This document shows positions 34,239-41,972 of a DNA stretch of 64,000 nucleotides, one piece after another; positions within the stretch are counted from its first letter, which is position 1; every line of letters begins with the position of its first letter. The position numbers were made by a program, and so were the translations under genes. This DNA comes from CAZBEL01 sp964628055. Its GTDB lineage: Bacteria; Fidelibacterota; Marinisomatia; Marinisomatales; TCS56. Under the pieces are notes generated by a model. It worked only from the letters and a program-made list of their open reading frames with translations. It was not told the DNA's origin and did no database searches. The stretch lies in NCBI GenBank assembly GCA_964628055.1, contig CAZVNL010000005.1, forward strand, positions 1 to 64,000, in the 5' to 3' direction.

Positions 34239-37200
34239 TCTTCCTCGCGAGCCTCTCCAGTGTTGGTGGGGCAGACCTGTTCCGTGGTTTAGATCCAGTA
34301 GCCCTTTCCAATCGGGTGATACCCCTGGCCTTTAAACCTATGATACAGGATAACTATGGTTCCCAGGTGGAGGTCTACCGGTACCAACGGGGGACCTATT
34401 TGATCATTACCCCGGACGTTTTGGCTGGCTATTTAGATACTTTCGTCGCATTTAAACGGTCCCAGGGATTCCAGGTAGTGGTGAAAACCCTCACCGAGAC
34501 CGGTCCCACGGCGTCCGATATTAAAAACTCCATCCAACAAACCCTGGTAAGCGATCCCCTGTTGGAGTACGTTCTCCTCATTGGGGACGTGGACGGTGTT
34601 GCCGCCATGCCCACCTTTTATTACGGGCCGGAGAACGATGCCACTGATCAAAAGTATACCCACTTGGTGGGGAACGATTTTATTCCCGACGTTTTCATTG
34701 GCCGGTTTTCGGTGGATTCCATCACCGAGATGGTCGTCCTTATCAATAAAACGATTCGATACCATCGTGAGCCCACTACTCCGACGACAGATTGGCTACA
34801 GCGGGCGTTAGTTGTTGCCGGGAACTATAGCAACACCGTACCGATTCCCATTACTCCTAAATGGACCTCCTACTGGGTTCGTGACCAATTATTGCAGAAT
34901 AATTATGTCACTGTCGACACGGTTTTTTATCCCCCTATCCAGCAGGGGGCGCCCCTCATTCAGGCCGCCATTAACAATGGTGTGGGCTTGGTGAATTACC
35001 GGGGGTGGGGAGATGCAAATGGTTGGCATTATCCCGAGTTTCACGTGGGGGATGTAGCCGGCTTGAATAATGGTTGGATGACACCGGTATTCACCAGTTT
35101 CGTGTGTAACTCCAACGACTTCGCCAATAATGTGGACCCCTGCCTGGGGGAGGCCTTGACCCGTGCGGGGACACCGTCGGCATCTAAGGGTGGCGTAGCC
35201 GTAATCGGGCCATCGGATCTTCACACCAGCACAAAGTTTAATAATGTCATTAACGCCTATATGTACGACGCCATGCTGGACCAGGGAATTTTAGAGCTAG
35301 CCCCGGCCATGTTGGCGGGACAGATGGGTTTGATCAAGGAATTTCCCCAGTATGGCGGTCCCGGTGAAGGACAGGAGTTTTATTTCCACGTCTACAACAT
35401 CTTGGGGGACCCCTCTCTTGGCATCCATACTGGCGTTCCTGACCAATTCCAGATGACGGTATCGTCAGTAAATGCCAAAGATGGTTTTTGCGAGCTGCAC
35501 GTGACCGATTCCCAAGGGAATCCCGTCACTGACGCCGTGGTGGCCGTTCTGGCCGGTGATTCTTTGTTAGCCCGGGGTATGACGAATACTCACGGTGATT
35601 GGGCCAGTACCCTGAGGTTAGAAAACAACACCTCCCTGGAACTTTACGTGAATAAACCCGGTTTTATCCAGGGACATGAAACCATCATGGTTGATTCATC
35701 AACACAAGATGTCAGGTTGGTTGGGGTGGTGACGCAAGGTGCTGGAGCCAATGGATTGTTAGACTTTGGTGAAGTGGTCGAGGTTTACCCGGTATTAAAA
35801 AATGTTTCTACACAGAGCATCTCCGGTGGCACAGCCTTCGGTACTGCGGTGTGGGGTGCGAAATTACTAGCCAGCTCGTTTGAGTATCCCCTGCTGTCCG
35901 TCGGTGAAGAAGTGACCGCCTCAACCCCTTTGGTAGTGCAGGTGCTTAATACTCCGGACCATAACGACCTGAAACTCACCGTGGCGGCTTCTGATTCTTC
36001 GTGGTTTCACACCCTGCTGCTACCGGTGATCAACCCCGCTTTGTCTATTGCTCTGAGGGATACGCTCACGATCAATGAATCAGGCCCGTTCACTCCCACC
36101 CTGACTATTACCAATTCTGGCTCCGCCCAGTATGATAGCGTTTTTGCTACGCTTACTTCCCTCACTGACTCGTTAGTGATTAACAAGACTGGTTCCAGTA
36201 CTATTCTTGCCATTGAGCCTTGGACTGACACCACACAGACTTTATTGGAGTATCAAGTTCAAGTTGGTTCGGTAGCACCAGGGAGTGACTTAACTCTGCA
36301 AATAAATCTTTGGAAAGACACGGTTAATGTTTTTTCGACGGTACGTTATTGGCCGATCATCCCCCGGGATACTACCGAACCGATGGCTCCCACTTGGTAC
36401 GGATATTGGGCGTATGATAACACGGATGTTGCCTATTCCCAGTCGCCGACGTTTCACTGGGTGGAATTGGACCCCACCTCGGGAGGTAGTGGTGCCACCG
36501 AATATCGCCTAAATGACGACGACCACGCACAGGTGGCACTCCCGTTCCCTTTTCAATTCTTCGGTAGGACTTACCAGGAAATCACCATTTCCTCTAACGG
36601 TTGGATTTCGTTTGTTCCTTGCGGCATAGATTATTTTTGGAACTATTCCATTCCCATGGCAATGGGACCACAGGCCATGGTGGCCGCTTTTTGGGATGAT
36701 CTTGAAGTCATAAATGATGATTCAATTCGGGTCTATACGCGATACGATCCCGCCCAGGGACGGTTCCTTATCGAATGGTCCCAGGCCCTTAACGGCTATG
36801 ATGAGGTGACGACGGAGACATTTGAAATCCTCTTGTACGATCAAAAGGTACAGCCCACGGCAACAGGGGATGGCGTTATTGAACTTCAGTATCTGAATAT
36901 TGCCGACGTGGATGTGGAAAAAAACTATTCGACTGTGGGTATTGAGGCCCATAATAACAACGAGGGTCTTCAAGTTGTATTCAATAACAAGTATGCTCCG
37001 GGTGCAGCCCCCCTGAGGAATGGTCGCGCCATTCGTTTTACCACGGAAACCCCCCTGTATTATGTGGCACCATTAGATGTTGCTGGGGGAATAGTCCCTG
37101 AGGTTTATTACCTTGCGCCGCCATATCCCAATCCTTTTAACTCCGAAACCAAGCTCCATTTCACCCTACCAGGGCCGGGGTCGGTATCCTTTACGATATA

Positions 37201-37378
37201 CGATCTCCTTGGTCGGGAAGTCACCACAATCCAAAAAACGTATTCTTCTGGTGGCAATCATCGGGTGATCTGGTCCGGTACCGATGCGGGAGGGCGTATC
37301 GTCGGTTCGGGCGTGTATTTTATTGCTTTCCAGACGGGTAGTTTTTACCAGGTGCAAAAGGTTTTATTACTTAAATGA
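34217..37378 (+). CDS. C25 (gingipain-like) peptidase homologue with T9SS sorting domain
   Basis: 1053 residues with a signal peptide. The C25 region is recognised from LLIGDVDGVAAMPTFYYG, NDFIPDVFIGRFSVDS and SFVCNSNDFA (catalytic Cys C297). The His motif is not the usual GHG: it reads NYRGWGDANGWH, so H271 is a possible replacement. An SNGWIS-containing domain near residue 790 is shared with the protein at 19423, and the two are clearly related. This one ends in a type IX sorting domain (YPNPFNSETKLHF, YDLLGREVTT, GSGVYFIAF) instead of a dockerin. It begins inside the M14 gene. Confidence 0.88.
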   Translation: MRLLTTLIFLASLSSVGGADLFRGLDPVALSNRVIPLAFKPMIQDNYGSQVEVYRYQRGTYLIITPDVLAGYLDTFVAFKRSQGFQVVVKTLTETGPTASDIKNSIQQTLVSDPLLEYVLLIGDVDGVAAMPTFYYGPENDATDQKYTHLVGNDFIPDVFIGRFSVDSITEMVVLINKTIRYHREPTTPTTDWLQRALVVAGNYSNTVPIPITPKWTSYWVRDQLLQNNYVTVDTVFYPPIQQGAPLIQAAINNGVGLVNYRGWGDANGWHYPEFHVGDVAGLNNGWMTPVFTSFVCNSNDFANNVDPCLGEALTRAGTPSASKGGVAVIGPSDLHTSTKFNNVINAYMYDAMLDQGILELAPAMLAGQMGLIKEFPQYGGPGEGQEFYFHVYNILGDPSLGIHTGVPDQFQMTVSSVNAKDGFCELHVTDSQGNPVTDAVVAVLAGDSLLARGMTNTHGDWASTLRLENNTSLELYVNKPGFIQGHETIMVDSSTQDVRLVGVVTQGAGANGLLDFGEVVEVYPVLKNVSTQSISGGTAFGTAVWGAKLLASSFEYPLLSVGEEVTASTPLVVQVLNTPDHNDLKLTVAASDSSWFHTLLLPVINPALSIALRDTLTINESGPFTPTLTITNSGSAQYDSVFATLTSLTDSLVINKTGSSTILAIEPWTDTTQTLLEYQVQVGSVAPGSDLTLQINLWKDTVNVFSTVRYWPIIPRDTTEPMAPTWYGYWAYDNTDVAYSQSPTFHWVELDPTSGGSGATEYRLNDDDHAQVALPFPFQFFGRTYQEITISSNGWISFVPCGIDYFWNYSIPMAMGPQAMVAAFWDDLEVINDDSIRVYTRYDPAQGRFLIEWSQALNGYDEVTTETFEILLYDQKVQPTATGDGVIELQYLNIADVDVEKNYSTVGIEAHNNNEGLQVVFNNKYAPGAAPLRNGRAIRFTTETPLYYVAPLDVAGGIVPEVYYLAPPYPNPFNSETKLHFTLPGPGSVSFTIYDLLGREVTTIQKTYSSGGNHRVIWSGTDAGGRIVGSGVYFIAFQTGSFYQVQKVLLLK

Positions 37379-37422
37379 AAAATGAACATCTAAGGTAAAT
37401 AGAATAAATAGAGAGGAATCCT

Positions 37423-37677
37423 ATGATAAAAATATACACAACCAGTTGGTGTCCTTATTGTCGTCAGACCAAACGTCTCTTAGATGACCGGCAGATACCT
37501 TACGAAGAAATTGACATTGAACGGCAGGGGATAAGTCGAAAAGCACTGGCTAAACTCACAAAAGGGTACTCCGTCCCACAGATTGTTATCAATGGTAAGC
37601 CCATTGGTGGTTATAACAATCTCTGGGCGTTGGATCAATCTGGTAAGTTGCAAGAACTGCTTCAAACCGAGGGATAA
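37423..37677 (+). CDS. grxC: Glutaredoxin
   Basis: 84 residues of the thioredoxin fold. The redox motif CPYC is at residues 10-13, the cis-proline segment SVPQIVINGKPIGGYNNL follows, and the length is that of GrxC. It reduces disulfides or glutathione-mixed disulfides in the cytosol. An AGAGGA ribosome-binding site sits just upstream. No glutathione genes are visible here. The next gene begins 13 bases after its stop. Confidence 0.92.
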   Translation: MIKIYTTSWCPYCRQTKRLLDDRQIPYEEIDIERQGISRKALAKLTKGYSVPQIVINGKPIGGYNNLWALDQSGKLQELLQTEG

Positions 37678-37690
37678 CTTTCGTATTCCG

Positions 37691-38539
37691 ATGGGGAAGC
37701 TGGCTCTTAGTCTATTAGCGGGCAGCGCCCTGCTGGTGCTTTTAGGATGTGGTGCTCAGCGAGAGACCCTGAGGACTTTCGCGGATGTCCAGGCGTTAGA
37801 ATCCCAGGTTCGTAATTATCGGGATTGGCTGCAAGTCCATGAACGAGAATTGACTGCTTTGAAGCAGGCGCTGAGTCCCTATCTGGACCGCTTTCTTAAA
37901 ATTGACGTGTATCTCTACGATGCCTTTAACGGTCAGTTAGCCATGATAGATTCAGCTTATGCGGCTGTTTCGACCTTAGCTCGAGAGCAAAAACGACGTA
38001 TCTTGCCCTTACAGACGAACGGTACCTTTTCTCGTAACCATTCCTTTTCAAGAATAGGGGCTACTTTCAGTAGTGTTGATTTGGAGATCCAAAAGCAACA
38101 AAGAGCGTACGTGACTGCTCGCGAAGAGATTGTTTTATTGTTGAAGAAACGTAACTTGCAGGTGATATTCATCCCAGAACAAGTCCGTCGCTGGAAAGAA
38201 ACCCTTTTAGACCTCCAGGAACAGCGTGCCCGTTTACAGCCTCGTTATGAGAAGTTAATGGACCTGGCCGTGGGTGAGTTAGCAACGGGGGAGGGAGCGT
38301 CTGCGGCACGTAAGTTAAGCGAGGTTCTCAATAAAGCGGAAGCCTATCAAAAGGACCTTGACCTTCTGGAAGCTTTTTTTGAGCAGTTAGAAAAGCAGGC
38401 TGTACGTGAAATGGAGGGATCGGTGTATATTCGCGGTATCGGGAGCGAACCCCAGGAATATGAGAAACGCGCTATCCGTAGTCGGGTTAAATATCAATCG
38501 ATTCTTACGGAATTGGAACAACTACTGCCGGAGATTTAA
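37691..38539 (+). CDS. Coiled-coil lipoprotein of unknown function
   Basis: 282 residues starting at ATG 37691; an in-frame extension would lie inside the glutaredoxin gene and is not protein-like. The signal peptide MGKLALSLLAGSALLVLLGC ends in a lipobox, so the mature protein is lipid-anchored at Cys20. The rest is strongly helical with many charged residues and coiled-coil stretches (RDWLQVHERELTALKQAL, RRWKETLLDLQEQRARL). No family is recognised. It may be a periplasmic structural or adaptor protein. Confidence 0.75.
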   Translation: MGKLALSLLAGSALLVLLGCGAQRETLRTFADVQALESQVRNYRDWLQVHERELTALKQALSPYLDRFLKIDVYLYDAFNGQLAMIDSAYAAVSTLAREQKRRILPLQTNGTFSRNHSFSRIGATFSSVDLEIQKQQRAYVTAREEIVLLLKKRNLQVIFIPEQVRRWKETLLDLQEQRARLQPRYEKLMDLAVGELATGEGASAARKLSEVLNKAEAYQKDLDLLEAFFEQLEKQAVREMEGSVYIRGIGSEPQEYEKRAIRSRVKYQSILTELEQLLPEI

Positions 38540-38610
38540 ATATTTTACTAAAACACTCTGACCCACCGGTCTTGATTGTATCCTTTTAGTCCTGTCTGTG
38601 TTTTCAGATT

Positions 38611-38677
38611 TTTCCCTAGCGCCGCCCTTCAAGGTGGTGTTGAGATAAACGACCCGGTATTAGGGGGTTTACCCCCT
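38611..38677. repeat. Imperfect intergenic module, copy B
   Basis: Bases 38611-38643 match 350-382 with three C/T differences. They are followed by the perfect dyad AGGGGG-TTTA-CCCCCT (38662-38677), the longer version of the GGG-TTTA-CCC at 403-412. In this copy the hexamer run and the 37-base block come after the module, whereas in copy A they come before it. Confidence 0.75.
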
Positions 38678-38691
38678 TTACCTCAACCTTT

Positions 38692-38728
38692 CTCTTCCCT
38701 AAATCCCAACCCCTAATTCCTGCGACCT
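38692..38728. repeat. 37-base exact repeat, copy B
   Basis: This block is identical over 37 bases to 163-199. It is flanked by hexamer units on both sides (TTTACC-TCAACC at 38677-38688 and TTTACC-TCTACC-TTAGCC at 38767-38784). A CGACCTGCGACC stretch at 38801-38812 echoes the GCGACCT heptamers of copy A. Confidence 0.85.
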
Positions 38729-38842
38729 TAAGACTTTCCGACTTTCAGACTCTTTCTTCCTCTCCCTTTACCTCTACCTTAGCCTCAAACCGGTGCGATA
38801 CCGACCTGCGACCATTCCTCTACCAATCCGGGTTGACAAAAT

Positions 38843-40606
38843 CTACTTCAGCAGAGTAATCTTCTGCCATTTCTCCTGATGGTTACTGGCCACATATAGG
38901 AAATAGGTGCCGGAAGCTACGGGAGTTCCTGTAAAACTTTTACCGTCCCAGGTGAACGGATGATTTCCCATTGGTAAGGTACCCTGGTATATTGTTGTGG
39001 TTAAGTGACCGTTCAGATCGAGGATAACAATCTGTAGTTTATTAGTGCTGTCATTCTGTACCTGGAAATGGATGACACTATTGAAAGGATTGGGGTAAGC
39101 AGGGGAAACCAGAAATTTGTTAGGTACGTGGGGTGGCCCACTTGTATCCAACTGACCGTTTTCAATAATTAACTGATAGTTCCAGTCACTACCCGCCGTG
39201 TCCTGGCTGACAACCACCAGGTAGAACCAATCCAACGCGGTGGGGTCCACGTTGATAGGTGATCCCGACCAAACGGTGTAGGACCCATTATTGTGTTTTA
39301 AAATAGCTAACAAATCTAGGTCCGTGGCTGGGCCGGAAGTATTGGTGAGGGTTGCGGAAATGGGGTCGCTCGTATTGACCTTTATGTACTGACTGGCATA
39401 CCGGTTCAGGTTAGTACTAGTGATAGAAAAGGTGGAGTCGGTGTTGAAGGTAACCGTTTGAAATGAACGGGGTCCTGTCACCGGGTAGGCGTCCGCTTCT
39501 TCGTAGGAATAGATGTCCGGGACCGTAACGGCTTGTAGGATTCGATTAGCAACCACCATTTTCTTCAATGCATCGCGAAACGATGACCCTACCGTTGCCA
39601 GGGCTTCATTAATGGCTAGGTGGCTGTAATCGCCGTAGTAGCTGTCATGGTTGATGCTCTTTTCCCACACGCGTCGAATACTGGCAGCGCCACCCAAGTG
39701 TTCATAAATATATTCGAAAAAAATGAAAGACCCGTACCAGTGACTGGATTCTTTATCCAGGGCGATGTGAGGAGCATTGAACCAGGTGCTCATATATTGA
39801 TAACAGTCGTTGATGTCATCGTAAACCCCTTCTTCCATCCACACGGCTGAGGCTTCCATGAGCCACGATTTTTCCCACCCATCGTAGCCGAATTGAATGG
39901 CATGGTAGAATTCATGAGCGGTGGTGGCCTGAATGTTCTCCAACTCACTGTTGGGAAACCCATTGTAATTGTTACGCATGGCCATGTAACTGGTCATAGC
40001 ATTCACTTCTTGAACAGCGGAATGTTCGTTGTTACCAGTGTTGTTGTTCGCATAGTACTCTGGTTGCACATAACCGTAGGTATTGGAACTAAGACTGCGA
40101 ATGTAGACGTCATAGTGGGCCGACCCGCCGTTGTCATTAGCCGGCGGTAGCCAGCCGTCGCTGGGAGGCTCCACGTATCCCATGCTATCCAGTTGGATAG
40201 CACTCACTTCGTTGAACACTGACGCCATGAGCTCCACATAGTCGGGAACTCCATTGGAGTTAGTATCCGCTGTGCTTACAGCGTGTGTTCCGGTAGTAGT
40301 GTAATGAAACCGGAAGTAGCCATCATCGTAGCTTTGATCGAGGCCCGTTGCCTCTGCCCGGGTGTCCAGGGTTCGATTTACGAGGGGTCCGTTGAAATTA
40401 AACCCGCTGGCTTGCAATTGATTCTTTTGTTCCTGGGGTAACGTGTGCCCATGCCGGGCGATTTCCAGTAAAAAGGGCGTGAGATGTCGAGGTCCTTGAT
40501 CTTGATAAGCGGCCAGGACTCCCTGGACCGCTTGTTGTAAGGCCTTCCCGGATGGTTCGGCAGCTATTAAACCAGTTAACAAGAAGAATAGAAATCGCAT
40601 TCTCAT
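38843..40606 (-). CDS. HEXXH metalloprotease (MXAN_6640-like) with T9SS sorting domain
   Basis: 587 residues with a signal peptide. A zinc-protease motif HEFYH sits in the segment TTAHEFYHAIQFGYDG, followed downstream by WLMEASAVWMEE, which supplies a likely third ligand glutamate. The pattern matches the MXAN_6640 family of putative secreted metalloproteases. A beta domain follows. The last 75 residues form a type IX sorting domain (YPNPFNSVIHFQV, DLNGHLTTTIYQG, ASGTYFLYVAS). It is the third gene of a minus-strand operon and overlaps its upstream neighbour by four bases. The first two genes are of unknown function. Confidence 0.87.
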   Translation of the reverse strand: MRMRFLFFLLTGLIAAEPSGKALQQAVQGVLAAYQDQGPRHLTPFLLEIARHGHTLPQEQKNQLQASGFNFNGPLVNRTLDTRAEATGLDQSYDDGYFRFHYTTTGTHAVSTADTNSNGVPDYVELMASVFNEVSAIQLDSMGYVEPPSDGWLPPANDNGGSAHYDVYIRSLSSNTYGYVQPEYYANNNTGNNEHSAVQEVNAMTSYMAMRNNYNGFPNSELENIQATTAHEFYHAIQFGYDGWEKSWLMEASAVWMEEGVYDDINDCYQYMSTWFNAPHIALDKESSHWYGSFIFFEYIYEHLGGAASIRRVWEKSINHDSYYGDYSHLAINEALATVGSSFRDALKKMVVANRILQAVTVPDIYSYEEADAYPVTGPRSFQTVTFNTDSTFSITSTNLNRYASQYIKVNTSDPISATLTNTSGPATDLDLLAILKHNNGSYTVWSGSPINVDPTALDWFYLVVVSQDTAGSDWNYQLIIENGQLDTSGPPHVPNKFLVSPAYPNPFNSVIHFQVQNDSTNKLQIVILDLNGHLTTTIYQGTLPMGNHPFTWDGKSFTGTPVASGTYFLYVASNHQEKWQKITLLK

Positions 40607-40980
40607 TTGGGACGTTCCTTCGTTGGTTTGGGTGGGAGTGGTTTAATCCAGGTACGGATTTGTGCCTGGGTTTCAGGACTGAGCTGGTGGAAGATCCGTT
40701 TGATTTCTCGAATGATGGGAGTAGCTTCCCGGGGTATTAGGGGCTTTTGGTAGTGCGAGGGTAGGGAGTCAGGCGCAAAGATGGAGAAAGTCAAGTAGAG
40801 GTAGTATTGATCCAAAGTGAGAATACCCGCTTGGTAGTCTTGAAGTAGACTGTCAACGGCTGTTGAGTCAGTTGGTGTAATCAGGGTGTCCGGTTTAGGG
40901 GAAAGTTGGGCATACATCACGGATAGACAAAGGCAGAATACCAGGAGCAAGTTGTTTTGGACAGCGGTGTTATTGGTCAT
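40603..40980 (-). CDS. Small secreted protein, unknown function
   Basis: 125 residues with a signal peptide (hydrophobic stretch LLLVFCLCLSVMYAQ). The mature part is short and mostly helical with a proline-rich basic C-terminus. I recognise no family. The start lies 20 bases after the stop of the gene at 41001, and the end overlaps the metalloprotease start (ATGA on the minus strand). It is thus the middle gene of three and might serve the metalloprotease or the AMIN-like protein. Confidence 0.6.
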   Translation of the reverse strand: MTNNTAVQNNLLLVFCLCLSVMYAQLSPKPDTLITPTDSTAVDSLLQDYQAGILTLDQYYLYLTFSIFAPDSLPSHYQKPLIPREATPIIREIKRIFHQLSPETQAQIRTWIKPLPPKPTKERPK

Positions 40981-41000
40981 GACGCCGACGTTTCGAGTTT

Positions 41001-41732
41001 CTACGACGGGATTTTACCCGGTAAAAAAGGGCCATGAAAAGTAACCCCGCGACGAAGAATAGAGCGTAGTATGGTAATAGTTTCACCATGGTCTCGTCGC
41101 GGTCTAATGTAGGTGTCATATAAATAAGTTCCAACGAGTATTCCCACCCCTAAGAAAAGAGCAGTGTTCTGGTTGGACACTCCGCTTCGGATCACGATAC
41201 CGCTGACGGTAAGCATAGTTCCCGTCAGGTAGAGGGCTTTTCTTATTTTAGGATAAAGCGTTGGTTCCTGTAAGGGTGGTATATCTTCCTTGTTCACCGT
41301 ATCCAGCAGGGCCAGGATTTCGCTCACCGGATAGCGCAAGGAAATGAGCAGTTCCGGGGGATTGGAAGATTGGTAGATTTCGAAGTGGTCGATGGTTCGC
41401 TCCAGATGCAGGGCAATTTGGGTAGACTGGGGAAGGTTAATTGCCTGGAGTTTTGATACCGGAAAGGTCAGGGGAGTTGCAGCCAGGGTAGCCGTGTCGG
41501 TCACCGCCCCCAGGATGGTGAGGTAAAACCATTCCTCACCCTGGATCCAACTGGTGATGTATCTCAAATCGAGGGGCGCAGTGGTGGTTAGGTGAACCAA
41601 AACACCATTGGTCTTCATCTCGATCTGGGCCGCCTGAACCCGTAAAGGGGCTCCCCGGGGAGTGGCATTTAACAGTTCAAAACTGAGTATGATACCTAAC
41701 AGGCCAAAGGGAATTTGGTTGCGGAATTTCAA
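41001..41732 (-). CDS. AMIN-like domain membrane protein, unknown function
   Basis: 243 residues. An N-terminal signal or anchor is followed by a beta domain at about 30-130. Phrases such as VQAAQIEMKTNGVLVHLTTTA, EWFYLTILGAV, VSKLQAINLPQSTQIALHLE and PPELLISLRYP have the rhythm of AMIN domains, which target envelope proteins to peptidoglycan or secretins. Two hydrophobic segments (about 165-205) and a basic tail follow. No secretin is adjacent, so its partner is unclear. It is the first gene of the three-gene minus-strand operon. Confidence 0.6.
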   Translation of the reverse strand: MKFRNQIPFGLLGIILSFELLNATPRGAPLRVQAAQIEMKTNGVLVHLTTTAPLDLRYITSWIQGEEWFYLTILGAVTDTATLAATPLTFPVSKLQAINLPQSTQIALHLERTIDHFEIYQSSNPPELLISLRYPVSEILALLDTVNKEDIPPLQEPTLYPKIRKALYLTGTMLTVSGIVIRSGVSNQNTALFLGVGILVGTYLYDTYIRPRRDHGETITILRSILRRGVTFHGPFLPGKIPS

Positions 41733-41972
41733 TTTGACGTAGTTTATTACGAGAATTCGGTCATGAAATCATTGTCTAATAACAAAGGCCAGAAGTCGTC
41801 GTTGCCCTGTATTCGGGGATGAGGAGGTAGGAGAAGGGGTTGGATTGTTACCGGGTAATTCATGGTTTCATTCGGGGATTAATCTAATCTAAAAATGGGG
41901 AAAAAACAGGAGGATAATAGGTTAGCGTAGGTTGTAATTTGTTGCCCCTTTTTCATAATATCCGGAGTCCGT

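Larger units (their letters stand above)
38540..38842. other. Intergenic region between converging genes, filled by the dispersed repeat
   Basis: This region lies between the stops of the lipoprotein gene and the minus-strand metalloprotease gene. It contains copy B of the 33-base module, a GGGGG-TTTA-CCCCC dyad, two short hexamer runs and copy B of the 37-base block. It also has pyrimidine-rich filler with repeated words such as GACTTTC. No gene is seen. Confidence 0.75.

Noticed and set aside
41763..41822. A 19-codon open frame in the divergent promoter region
   Set aside because: It is too short, has no ribosome-binding site and no sign of coding.
41932..41961. TTGTAA-18-TAATAT as promoter of the propeller protein
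   Set aside because: The predicted transcript would start after or within the GGAG ribosome-binding site, so it is unlikely to be the real promoter.
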